In this document: piece by piece, positions 51,606-59,175 of the stretch
How the letters are laid out: each line of letters opens with the position of its first letter
How positions within the stretch are numbered: the stretch's first letter is position 1
Assembly: GCA_023426575.1 (NCBI GenBank)
Contig: JAFAAL010000021.1
Coordinates: forward strand, 1-64,000
Direction: 5' to 3'
DNA length: 64,000 bases
Source: Bacillota bacterium
GTDB lineage: Bacteria > Bacillota > Clostridia > Saccharofermentanales > DTU023
The notes under the pieces: generated by a model
Seen by the model: only the letters and a program-made list of their open reading frames with translations
Databases searched by the model: none
Told to the model about the DNA's origin: nothing
Translations under genes and position numbers: made by a program

Positions 51606-52652
51606 ATGATGCGTGATGTGACAATTATTGGAATTGAATCTTCCTGCGATGAGACAGCGGCCGCCATCGTTTCGAATGGCCGAGAACTCGTCTCAGCAGC
51701 TCTGGCAACGTCTATCGCGACCCACCAGGACTTTGGCGGTGTGGTGCCCGAGCTCGCTTCACGCGCTCAAGTGGAGCTGATTCTGCCCGTGATCACAGAC
51801 TGTCTCAGTCAGGCCCATCTCAGGCTCAGGGATATCGACGCTGTTGCTGTCACGGCGGGGCCTGGTCTCGTCGGCTCGCTGCTCGTAGGGCTGACGGCGG
51901 CCAAGGCGCTCGCTTTTGCCTCTGGTTTGCCCTTGATTGGCATTCACCACCTCTGTGGACACGTGGCGGCCAATTATCTGACGCATGAGGATCTGACGCC
52001 TCCTTTTCTCGCCTTGATTATTTCAGGGGGGCATAGCCATCTGGTGGAGGTGCACGATTATACCGAATATGAGCTCCTGGTTCAGACGCGTGATGATGCG
52101 GTCGGCGAAGTCTATGACAAATTGGCTCGAGAACTCGGCCTGGGCTATCCAGGGGGGCCGGTGATTGACCGCCTGACCCAGCAGGGCAGGGCAGATGCGA
52201 TAACCTTGCCGATTGCGCGCATAAAGGATTCACTCGACTTTTCCTTCTCCGGTCTGAAGACGCGCTGTCTCGAACTGTGGCAGCGCCAGCTCAGGAGCTG
52301 CGGAGGTCCTGAAGCGGTGCCACTCAGCTGGACCTACGACCTCCTGGCCTCTTTTCAGGCGACCGTCGTTGAGACCATTGTCGAACGGACGGCGGCGATC
52401 CTCGAGGCGAGAACAGAGCTCAGAAAGATTGTCTTGGCGGGGGGTGTCGCTGCCAATTCAGGGCTGCGCGAGGGGCTCAGAAGACGCTTTGGCCAGCAAT
52501 ATGAACTCTACTTGCCGCCGCTCAATCTCTGTACGGACAATGCAGCGATGATTGCAGCGCAAGCTTATTATCACTATATCGAGGGGGATTTCCGAGGCCT
52601 CGACCTCAATGCTGATCCCCGGCTCCCCCTTCCCAGAAAGAGTCAGAAATGA
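51606..52652 (+). CDS. tsaD: tRNA N6-adenosine threonylcarbamoyltransferase TsaD
   Basis: Transfers the threonylcarbamoyl group to A37 of tRNAs reading ANN codons, working with TsaB and TsaE. About 348 residues. GIESSCDETAAAIV, the metal ligands in HHLCGHVAANYL, ISGGHSHLVEV, and LGYPGGPVIDRL are diagnostic, with LAGGVAANSGLR and CTDNAAMIAA near the C-terminus. TTG 51603, ATG 51606 and ATG 51609 are adjacent; no ribosome binding site is seen. Its stop overlaps the smpB start by 4 bp. Confidence 0.96.
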   Translation: MMRDVTIIGIESSCDETAAAIVSNGRELVSAALATSIATHQDFGGVVPELASRAQVELILPVITDCLSQAHLRLRDIDAVAVTAGPGLVGSLLVGLTAAKALAFASGLPLIGIHHLCGHVAANYLTHEDLTPPFLALIISGGHSHLVEVHDYTEYELLVQTRDDAVGEVYDKLARELGLGYPGGPVIDRLTQQGRADAITLPIARIKDSLDFSFSGLKTRCLELWQRQLRSCGGPEAVPLSWTYDLLASFQATVVETIVERTAAILEARTELRKIVLAGGVAANSGLREGLRRRFGQQYELYLPPLNLCTDNAAMIAAQAYYHYIEGDFRGLDLNADPRLPLPRKSQK

Positions 52653-53104
52653 AAGAAAAGAGAGGACATACCAAGAGGATCGCCGCCAATCGGCGCGCTC
52701 GCTTCGACTATGAGATATTAGAGAGCTTCGAGGCAGGACTCGTCTTGCGCGGGACGGAGATCAAGTCTTTGCGCCAGGGCAAGGCGTCCATAGCAGAGTC
52801 CTATGCCAAGTTTCAAGGGGGCGAGCTCTTCATCATCGGCATGGACATTCCCCCCTATGTGGCTGGCAATCGCTTCAATCACGAGGCGACGAGGCCGCGT
52901 AAGCTGCTCTTACATCAGAGTGAGCTCAAGAAGCTGGCGCGAGCGGTCACGCAGGAGGGCCTCACCATCATTCCCCTGGAGCTCTATCTTAAGGATCAAT
53001 ATGCCAAGCTCTCCATTGCGCTCGGCCGAGGCAAGAAGCTCTATGATAAGCGCGAAAGCGAGAAAGAGCGGACTGAGGAGCGCAAGATGCGCGATTGGCG
53101 CTAG
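52649..53104 (+). CDS. smpB: tmRNA-binding protein SmpB
   Basis: Partner of tmRNA in trans-translation. 151 residues. RRARFDYEILESFEAGLVLRG is the OB-fold start, with EIKSLRQGKASIAESYAK next and the basic C-terminal tail (ALGRGKKLYDKRESEK) that enters the mRNA channel. The ATGA overlap with tsaD couples them. The tmRNA gene itself follows 38 bp later. Confidence 0.97.
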   Translation: MKEKRGHTKRIAANRRARFDYEILESFEAGLVLRGTEIKSLRQGKASIAESYAKFQGGELFIIGMDIPPYVAGNRFNHEATRPRKLLLHQSELKKLARAVTQEGLTIIPLELYLKDQYAKLSIALGRGKKLYDKRESEKERTEERKMRDWR

Positions 53105-53124
53105 TCTTCGTTCTATGGTATAAT
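53095..53124 (+). promoter_or_regulatory. ssrA promoter
   Basis: TTGGCG (53095-53100), an 18-bp spacer and a consensus TATAAT (53119-53124) preceded by TGG. It overlaps the smpB stop region. Confidence 0.7.
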
Positions 53125-53142
53125 CATCTTTGCTTTCAGCAC

Positions 53143-53524
53143 GGGGGCGTACAGGTTTCGACGGCTCCATTGAAGCTGTGATAGCGGGCAGAGGACCCGT
53201 TGGCCTCTTAAAAAAACGGGAACCTTTTTTAAATGCCGAAAAACCGGTATTTGCAGCTGCGTAGTTAACGCCTGCCATGGCCCCCACGTCGATCTGCCGG
53301 GGTGGGCTGCCGTGTCTTTTAAAGCAGACCTTGTTTCTTAGAGGTTAAAGGATCACTGGCGGATTAAGCTTTGCCTCCGTCCAGTTATTTATGAAGCTAC
53401 CGGAGGGTTGGCGTCTGCTAAGATGTGACCAGCCCAAGGGGAATACTTAAAATCTTAGCTGCGCCCGGAGAAGTTGCAGTGGATCAGAGTTCGGACAGGG
53501 GTTCAATTCCCCTCGCTTCCACCA
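53143..53524 (+). ncRNA. ssrA: tmRNA (10Sa RNA)
   Basis: Rescues stalled ribosomes with SmpB. The 5' GGGGGCG (53143-53149) pairs with CGCTTCC near the 3' end, and the gene ends in an encoded CCA (53522-53524). The T-arm GTTCAATTCC and the 5' ACAGGTTTCGAC segment are typical. A pseudoknot (GAGG, CCG/CGGG pairing) precedes the reading frame. The tag can be read from GCC at 53235 to TAG at 53262 as A-E-K-P-V-F-A-A-A. About 382 nt. Confidence 0.97.
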
Positions 53525-53526
53525 AG

Positions 53527-53555
53527 AGCACCGCCAGTTTTGGCGGTGCTTTTTT
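53527..53555 (+). terminator. Intrinsic terminator after tmRNA
   Basis: A 10-bp stem (53527-53536 with 53541-53550), a GTTT loop and a T-run to 53555, two bases after the encoded CCA. Confidence 0.85.
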
Positions 53556-53580
53556 GTCGGCCTCTTCGCCTGGTTCTTTA

Positions 53581-53589
53581 TGATATGAT
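53581..53589 (+). promoter_or_regulatory. tkt extended -10
   Basis: TGA directly before TATGAT (53584-53589) with no clear -35. It would give a leader of about 23 nt before tkt. Confidence 0.4.
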
Positions 53590-53618
53590 GGGCAGAGAAA
53601 ATTGTGGGGGGTGGATTC

Positions 53619-55583
53619 ATGTCCTATTTACCATCGGTCAACACTTTACGCATGCTTTCAGTCGAACAGGTCGAGGCGGCCCAGTCAGGTCACCCTGGCC
53701 TGCCACTCGGGGCCGCTCCTATGGCCTATGCGCTTTGGACGCGCGTCATGCGTCACACGCCAATGGATCCGAAGTGGCTCAATCGCGACCGCTTTATCCT
53801 CTCAGCAGGTCATGGCTCAGCACTTCTCTATTCGCTCTTACATCTCTCAGGCTATGACGTGACAATGGATGATTTGCGCCAGTTTAGACAGTTGAACTCA
53901 CGCACGGCGGGTCACCCAGAATACGGCTTGACAGAGGGTGTCGAGGCGACGACCGGCCCTCTCGGCGCTGGAGCGACCATGGCGGTGGGGATGGCGCTTG
54001 CCGAGACACATCTGGCGGCCCGATTCAATCGTGAGGGCTACCCGCTCTTCGATCACTATACCTATACCCTCGTGGGAGACGGCTGTCTGCAGGAGGGGAT
54101 TACGCATGAGGCTTTTTCTTTTGCGGGAACGCAAAAGTTAAACAAGCTGATTGTCATGTATGACTCCAATAAGATTACTATTGAGGGGAGTACCGATCTC
54201 TCCTTTACCGAAGATGTCGGCCAGCGGATGGAGGCCTATGGCTTCCAGGTTCTGCGCATTCAAGATGGTAATGACGTCGATGAGATTGCGAGCGCTCTAG
54301 AGACGGCCAAGGCGGAGCGGGAGAAGCCCAGTTTCATCATTGTCCCTACGCGCATTGGCTACGGCTCTGCCGTGGAAAACAGTGCTGATGCACATGGTGC
54401 CCCCCTGGGCTCTGAAAATTATCAGGGACTGAGAAACAATCTTAAGTGGACTCACGAGGCCTTTACGGTGCCGGAGGCGGTTCAGGAGGACTTCTCCCAG
54501 GCCATCGCGCGCCACAGTCAGGATCTCGAGGAGTGGAACGATCTCTTTGAGCGCTATGCTGAGGCCTATCCCGAACTGGCTCAGGAGCTAGAAGCCTGCC
54601 AGAGGACCTTTAGTGAAGACGACTTCGATGACGCTTACTGGCAGCGCAATCAAAAGGCGGAGGCCACGCGCTCGATCTCAGGCCGTGTGCTCAACGAACT
54701 CGCAGCCAAAGTCCCACAGCTGATTGGTGGTTCGGCTGACCTCGGGCCATCCAACAAGTCGGTGATGAAGGGCCTAAATTCCTTTAAGCCAGAGGAGCGG
54801 ACGGGGCGTAATATTCACTTCGGCGTCCGCGAAATGGCCATGACGGCGATTGGCAACGGTATTTCACTGCACGGCTGTCTGCGTCCTTATGTGGCAACCT
54901 TTCTCGTCTTCTCTGACTACATGAAGCCGATGACCCGCCTCTCTGCTCTAATGGAGCAGGGTCTGATCATGATTTTAACGCATGACTCCATTGGTGTGGG
55001 TGAAGACGGCCCGACTCACGAGCCCGTCGAGCAGCTGACCATGCTACGGGCGACCCCCAATCTCCATGTCTGGCGCCCCGCCGATGAAATTGAGGTCAGA
55101 GCTGCCTGGGCCTCAGCCCTGATGCATCAGAAGACACCGTCGGTCCTGGCTCTCTCGCGTCAGAATCTGCCAAATCTTGAGAAGACCTCCCGCGAGGCGC
55201 TCAAGGGGGGATATATCTACGCCAGGGAAGAGGGGGAACTAGAGCTCGTCATCATTGCGACTGGATCCGAACTGCAACACGCAGTCGAAGCACGTGAGCG
55301 GATTGGTGCTGGCGTCCGTGTCGTCTCCATGCCCTGCCTTGACCTCTTCTTAACTCAGGAAGAGGCCTATCGAGATGAGATCTTGCCGCCGAACTGTCAG
55401 AAGCGGGCGGTCGTTGAGGCCGGCTCTTCCTACTCCTGGGGTCGACTGCTGGGTCCCAGCGGTCTCTACCTCACGATGGACGGTTTTGGGGCCTCTGGGC
55501 CTGGTGATGCCTTGATGGAGCACTTTGGCTTCACGGCTTCGCAAGTCACAGAGAAAATTGAGAGCTATCTAAAGGAAGCATAG
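53619..55583 (+). CDS. tkt: Transketolase
   Basis: Thiamine-diphosphate enzyme of the pentose phosphate pathway, 654 residues. VEAAQSGHPGLPLGAAPMAY, the TPP motif VGDGCLQEGITHEAFSFAG with YDSNKITIEG, and the pyrimidine-domain DSIGVGEDGPTHEPVEQL are clear. ATG 53619 is preferred over GTG 53604 because GGGGGTGGA sits between them as the ribosome binding site. Complements rpe at 24726. Confidence 0.97.
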   Translation: MSYLPSVNTLRMLSVEQVEAAQSGHPGLPLGAAPMAYALWTRVMRHTPMDPKWLNRDRFILSAGHGSALLYSLLHLSGYDVTMDDLRQFRQLNSRTAGHPEYGLTEGVEATTGPLGAGATMAVGMALAETHLAARFNREGYPLFDHYTYTLVGDGCLQEGITHEAFSFAGTQKLNKLIVMYDSNKITIEGSTDLSFTEDVGQRMEAYGFQVLRIQDGNDVDEIASALETAKAEREKPSFIIVPTRIGYGSAVENSADAHGAPLGSENYQGLRNNLKWTHEAFTVPEAVQEDFSQAIARHSQDLEEWNDLFERYAEAYPELAQELEACQRTFSEDDFDDAYWQRNQKAEATRSISGRVLNELAAKVPQLIGGSADLGPSNKSVMKGLNSFKPEERTGRNIHFGVREMAMTAIGNGISLHGCLRPYVATFLVFSDYMKPMTRLSALMEQGLIMILTHDSIGVGEDGPTHEPVEQLTMLRATPNLHVWRPADEIEVRAAWASALMHQKTPSVLALSRQNLPNLEKTSREALKGGYIYAREEGELELVIIATGSELQHAVEARERIGAGVRVVSMPCLDLFLTQEEAYRDEILPPNCQKRAVVEAGSSYSWGRLLGPSGLYLTMDGFGASGPGDALMEHFGFTASQVTEKIESYLKEA

Positions 55584-55590
55584 AATGGCA

Positions 55591-55622
55591 AAGACGGCAC
55601 GGGGACCCGTGCCATCTTTTTT
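55591..55622 (+). terminator. Intrinsic terminator after tkt
   Basis: Stem GGCACGG (55596-55602) with CCGTGCC (55607-55613), an outer AAGA/TCTT extension and a T-run. It lies between convergent tkt and the NYN gene. Confidence 0.75.
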
Positions 55623-55643
55623 CTCTACTAGCCTTCAGCGCTC

Positions 55644-56462
55644 TTAGAAGCTGCGCTCTTTAATCTTGTACTTGATATTTTCTGATTCTGCCTTGAGCTT
55701 GATGTAGATGTGCTTTTGATTGCCGGCGCCCTCGCGAATATTGACCTCATAGTCGCCCATCGCCTTGATCATCGGTGTCAACTTGGCAAAACCGTAGTTG
55801 CGGGAGTCAAAGGACGGCTGCTTCTTATTCAAGAGATTGCCGACCTCGCCGAGATAGGCCCAGCCACTCTCATCCTCAACGTCTGAGACCGTCTGAGCAA
55901 TCAGGCGACGGATCTTCTCGTCAATTTTATTGATGCTGCGCTTCTCGTTTTTATTCTTTTCGCTCTTCTTCTTACTGGGCAGTCCAGTCTTCTTGGGCTC
56001 GGCTTCGGCCTCGATATCTGGCTCTAAAATCTCGAGGTAGATAAAGCGGTCACAAGCTGCAATAAAAGCATTGGGCGTCTTCTGTTCGCCGATGCCATAG
56101 ACAGTCTTGCCAGCCTCTCTCAGGCGCATCGCCAAGCGTGTGAAATCGCTGTCAGATGAGACGAGGCAGAAGGCGTCAGCCTTGTTGGAATACAGTATAT
56201 CCATCGCGTCGATGATCATCGCTGAATCTGTTGCATTCTTGCCACTCGTGTAGGCAAACTGCTGGGCCGGCGAAATCGCGTAGTCGAGCAAGAGATTCTT
56301 CCAGCCAGCGAGATTTGGCTTGGTCCAGTCGCCATAGATGCGCTTGATCGTCGGATTTCCATAGCGGGCAATCTCCTGCATCATCGACTCGACGTAGTGG
56401 TGGGAAATGTTATCAGCATCAATTAAAACTGCGAGATGTGTGTCCTTGACGGTATCGTCCAT
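55644..56462 (-). CDS. NYN-domain (LabA/DUF88) ribonuclease-like protein with C-terminal LOTUS domain
   Basis: 272 residues. The NYN PIN-like domain spans about 1-150, with acidic metal-site motifs LIDADNIS, TDSAMIIDAMDILY and VSSDSDFTRLA. A Lys-rich hinge (about 165-180) leads to an OST-HTH/LOTUS domain at about 185-260 (DESGWAYLGEVGNLLNKK, FDSRNYGFAKL). This layout suggests RNA cleavage guided by an RNA-binding winged helix, but no target is known. AGAGGAG precedes the ATG. Confidence 0.85.
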   Translation of the reverse strand: MDDTVKDTHLAVLIDADNISHHYVESMMQEIARYGNPTIKRIYGDWTKPNLAGWKNLLLDYAISPAQQFAYTSGKNATDSAMIIDAMDILYSNKADAFCLVSSDSDFTRLAMRLREAGKTVYGIGEQKTPNAFIAACDRFIYLEILEPDIEAEAEPKKTGLPSKKKSEKNKNEKRSINKIDEKIRRLIAQTVSDVEDESGWAYLGEVGNLLNKKQPSFDSRNYGFAKLTPMIKAMGDYEVNIREGAGNQKHIYIKLKAESENIKYKIKERSF

Positions 56463-56490
56463 TGTTGGCTCCTCTTAAATCGTTAGAACC

Positions 56491-56518
56491 ATTATATACC
56501 AAAGCCACAAAATGCGAA
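56491..56518 (-). promoter_or_regulatory. Promoter of the NYN-LOTUS gene
   Basis: On the minus strand TTCGCA (56518-56513), a 16-bp spacer and consensus TATAAT (56496-56491). Confidence 0.5.
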
Positions 56519-56572
56519 CGCTTCACGGGAGCTATGGTAAAATAGGGGCCAAATGGAATTGGAGGATAAGTT

Positions 56573-57454
56573 ATGGAACTGACATTGGTCATTTTAGCTG
56601 CAGGTATGGGTTCGCGCTTTGGCGATAAGAAGCAGTTGGTCGGCTTCGGCCCCGCTGGCCAACTCTTGCCAGAATATTCGATCTATGATGCAGTCAAAGC
56701 AGGTTTCAATAGGATTCTCTGGATTATTCAAGAGAGCGACCGCAAGGCATTTGACGAAGCTCTGGCCAAGTCTCATTGGGATGTGCCGATGGACTTTGCC
56801 TATCAGGATCTGAGAGCAGTCCCAGAGGGGATAGTGATTCCCGAGGAGAGACAGAAGCCGTGGGGGACTGCGCATGCACTCCTCGCTGCCGCTCCGAAGA
56901 TCAAGGGTCCCTTTGCGATCATCAATGCGGATGATTACTACGGGCCCTCCGCCTATCAGGCGCTGGCAGATTTTTTAAGAAGTGACCGTCCAGAGATTGC
57001 CATGGTTCTCGGCTATGAACTCGGTAAGACTCTCTCAGGGCATGGCTCCGTCACCCGTGGGGTGCTCGAGACAAAAGATGGCAAACTACAGGCCATTGCC
57101 GAGACCTCCGGCCTCCGTCTAGAGGGCGCTGAGATCGTTGACAACGAGGGACGGCAATATTCGGCCTCCTGTCCCATCTCCATGAATGCCTGGGCATTCA
57201 AGTCAGAGATTTTGACCTGGCTGAGCGAGCGCAATGAGCGCTTCTTCCGTGAGATCTTTCCCGAGAATCCTCTCCGTTCAGAGTTCTTCCTCCCCGAATT
57301 TGTCGAGGAGCTCATCCGCGAGGAGGCGCTAGACGTCTTGGTCATGCCCTGCAGTGAGCAGTGGTTTGGCGTCACCCATAAAGAGGATCGCGAGAAATTA
57401 GAGGCTGAACTTCGCGCGATGCACGAGCGGGGTCTCTATCCAAAAACGTTCTAA
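56573..57454 (+). CDS. Sugar-phosphate nucleotidyltransferase family protein
   Basis: 293 residues with the GT-A-like nucleotidyltransferase start LVILAAGMGSRFGDKKQL (dinucleotide-binding GxGxR) and the metal-binding INADDYYG. PWGTAHALLAA also fits NTP-sugar pyrophosphorylases. The sugar cannot be told from sequence alone; GalU, RmlA and related groups share these motifs. A good GGAGG precedes the ATG. argS follows 13 bp later. Confidence 0.85.
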   Translation: MELTLVILAAGMGSRFGDKKQLVGFGPAGQLLPEYSIYDAVKAGFNRILWIIQESDRKAFDEALAKSHWDVPMDFAYQDLRAVPEGIVIPEERQKPWGTAHALLAAAPKIKGPFAIINADDYYGPSAYQALADFLRSDRPEIAMVLGYELGKTLSGHGSVTRGVLETKDGKLQAIAETSGLRLEGAEIVDNEGRQYSASCPISMNAWAFKSEILTWLSERNERFFREIFPENPLRSEFFLPEFVEELIREEALDVLVMPCSEQWFGVTHKEDREKLEAELRAMHERGLYPKTF

Positions 57455-57467
57455 TTGGAGGGGAAAT

Positions 57468-59174
57468 ATGCAGATTAAAGAGGCCACGGCCCAAGCGATT
57501 GCCGATACGGGCATCCTGGATTATGAGCGAGCACTCAGCCTATTGGCGGAACCGCCCCAGCCAGAGCTGGGGGATTTGGCTCTGCCTTGTTTCACCCTGG
57601 CCAAGGACTTGCGTCGTAGTCCCCAGCAAATTGCCGAGGAGATTCGAGAGCGCCTTGCGCCGAACCCGCTCTATAAAGAGGTGACTTGCCAGGGTCCTTA
57701 TCTCAATTTTACCTTTGATCCCCAGACTTATGTCTCTCATGTCCTCCAGCGGGTCGCTGTCGAAGGGGAGAACTACGGTGATTCGGCCGAGGGATCTGGC
57801 AAGCCAGTCATCGTCGAATTTTCTTCCGCAAATATTGCCAAGACCTTCCACGTCGGGCATGGCTACTCGACGATCCTCGGCCAAGTCATCGCCAATCTCT
57901 ATGAAAAGTTGGGCTATGAGGTTCACCGTTTCAACCATCTCGGTGACTACGGCACCCAATTTGGCAAGTTGATCTATGCCTGGCATCACTATGGCGACGA
58001 GGCGGCTCTTGAGGCCCGTCCCATTGAAGAGATGCTTCGTATCTATATCAAGTTCCACGAAGAGGCGGAGAAAGACCCCTCACTCGAGGACTGTGCCCGC
58101 CAGGAATTCAAGCGCCTGGAGGCGGGAGATCCGGACTCGGTGGCTCTCTGGAATCGCTTTCGCGAGCTCTCCATCGTGGAGTTCAAGAGAATCTACCAGC
58201 GCCTGAACATCGATTTTGACAATTGGAATGGGGAGGCTTTTTATGCGGAGATGACACCTGAGATCGTCAGCGAGTTGAAAGAGCAGGGGCTCCTCGTCGA
58301 ATCCGAGGGGGCTCTGGTCGTCGATCTCGAGGATTGTGGCCTGAATCCTTGCATCATCATCAAGTCGGATGGAACGTCTATCTATGCGACGAGGGATCTT
58401 GCAGCCATCAAGTGGCGTCACGAGCACATTCACTTTGACAAGAATATCTATGTCGTTGGTAAGGAGCAGAGTAATCACTTCCAGCAACTTTTTGCTGTCT
58501 TGAGAAAACAGGGCAAGGACTATGCCGATGACTGCATCCATGTCGCCAATGGACGCATCAAGTTCGCCGATGGTGACTTCTCCACGCGAAAGGGGCAGAT
58601 CATCAGTCTGGCTGAATTTTTAGATCGTGCTGTCGCCAAGACTAAGGAGATCATCGAGAACAGCCCCAACCGCGATGAGATCGAAGACATTGATCAGACC
58701 GCGGAGATCATTGGGGTCGATGCCGTCATCTTCACCTATATCAAGAACAGTCGCGAGCGCGACTTCTTCTTCACCTGGGAGGAGGCACTGAGTTTTGAGG
58801 GTGAGACCGCGCCCTATCTCCTCTATACCTATGCCCGTGCCAGATCGATTTTGCGCAAGGCTGGGGTCTCGATAGATCCTCGCCACACTGACTTCTCCCG
58901 CTTGGATTCAGCTGAAGATGTCCAAATTGCTAAGGTTTTGGACGGCCTGCCCGAAAAGCTGAGACAGGCAGCTTATGCCTATGAGCCCTCTATCCTCGTG
59001 CGACAAGTCTTGAACTTGGCGAGGAGCTTCAACAGCTATTATCACCAGAATCCAATTCTCAAGGCCGAAAATATCGCAGTCCAGGAGGCTCGCCTCGCGC
59101 TCGTCCAGATCGTCGCCGATCAGCTCGCCTCATTCCTCGGACTCTTGAACCTCAAGACGATCGAAAAGATGTAA
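57468..59174 (+). CDS. argS: Arginyl-tRNA synthetase
   Basis: Class I synthetase, 568 residues. An N-terminal Add-1 domain precedes SSANIAKTFHVGHGYST, where HVGH is the HIGH motif; HLGDYGTQFGKLIYAW and the C-terminal DALRBD-like helical domain follow. The KMSK position reads GDFSTRKGQ, lacking the first Lys, as happens in part of the ArgRS family. GGAGGGG precedes the ATG. A degenerate peptidase gene starts one base after its stop. Confidence 0.96.
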   Translation: MQIKEATAQAIADTGILDYERALSLLAEPPQPELGDLALPCFTLAKDLRRSPQQIAEEIRERLAPNPLYKEVTCQGPYLNFTFDPQTYVSHVLQRVAVEGENYGDSAEGSGKPVIVEFSSANIAKTFHVGHGYSTILGQVIANLYEKLGYEVHRFNHLGDYGTQFGKLIYAWHHYGDEAALEARPIEEMLRIYIKFHEEAEKDPSLEDCARQEFKRLEAGDPDSVALWNRFRELSIVEFKRIYQRLNIDFDNWNGEAFYAEMTPEIVSELKEQGLLVESEGALVVDLEDCGLNPCIIIKSDGTSIYATRDLAAIKWRHEHIHFDKNIYVVGKEQSNHFQQLFAVLRKQGKDYADDCIHVANGRIKFADGDFSTRKGQIISLAEFLDRAVAKTKEIIENSPNRDEIEDIDQTAEIIGVDAVIFTYIKNSRERDFFFTWEEALSFEGETAPYLLYTYARARSILRKAGVSIDPRHTDFSRLDSAEDVQIAKVLDGLPEKLRQAAYAYEPSILVRQVLNLARSFNSYYHQNPILKAENIAVQEARLALVQIVADQLASFLGLLNLKTIEKM

Positions 59175-59175
59175 A

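Noticed and set aside
53474..53857. ORF running from the tmRNA 3' end into tkt
   Set aside because: It reads through the tmRNA, a terminator and the tkt start in another frame.
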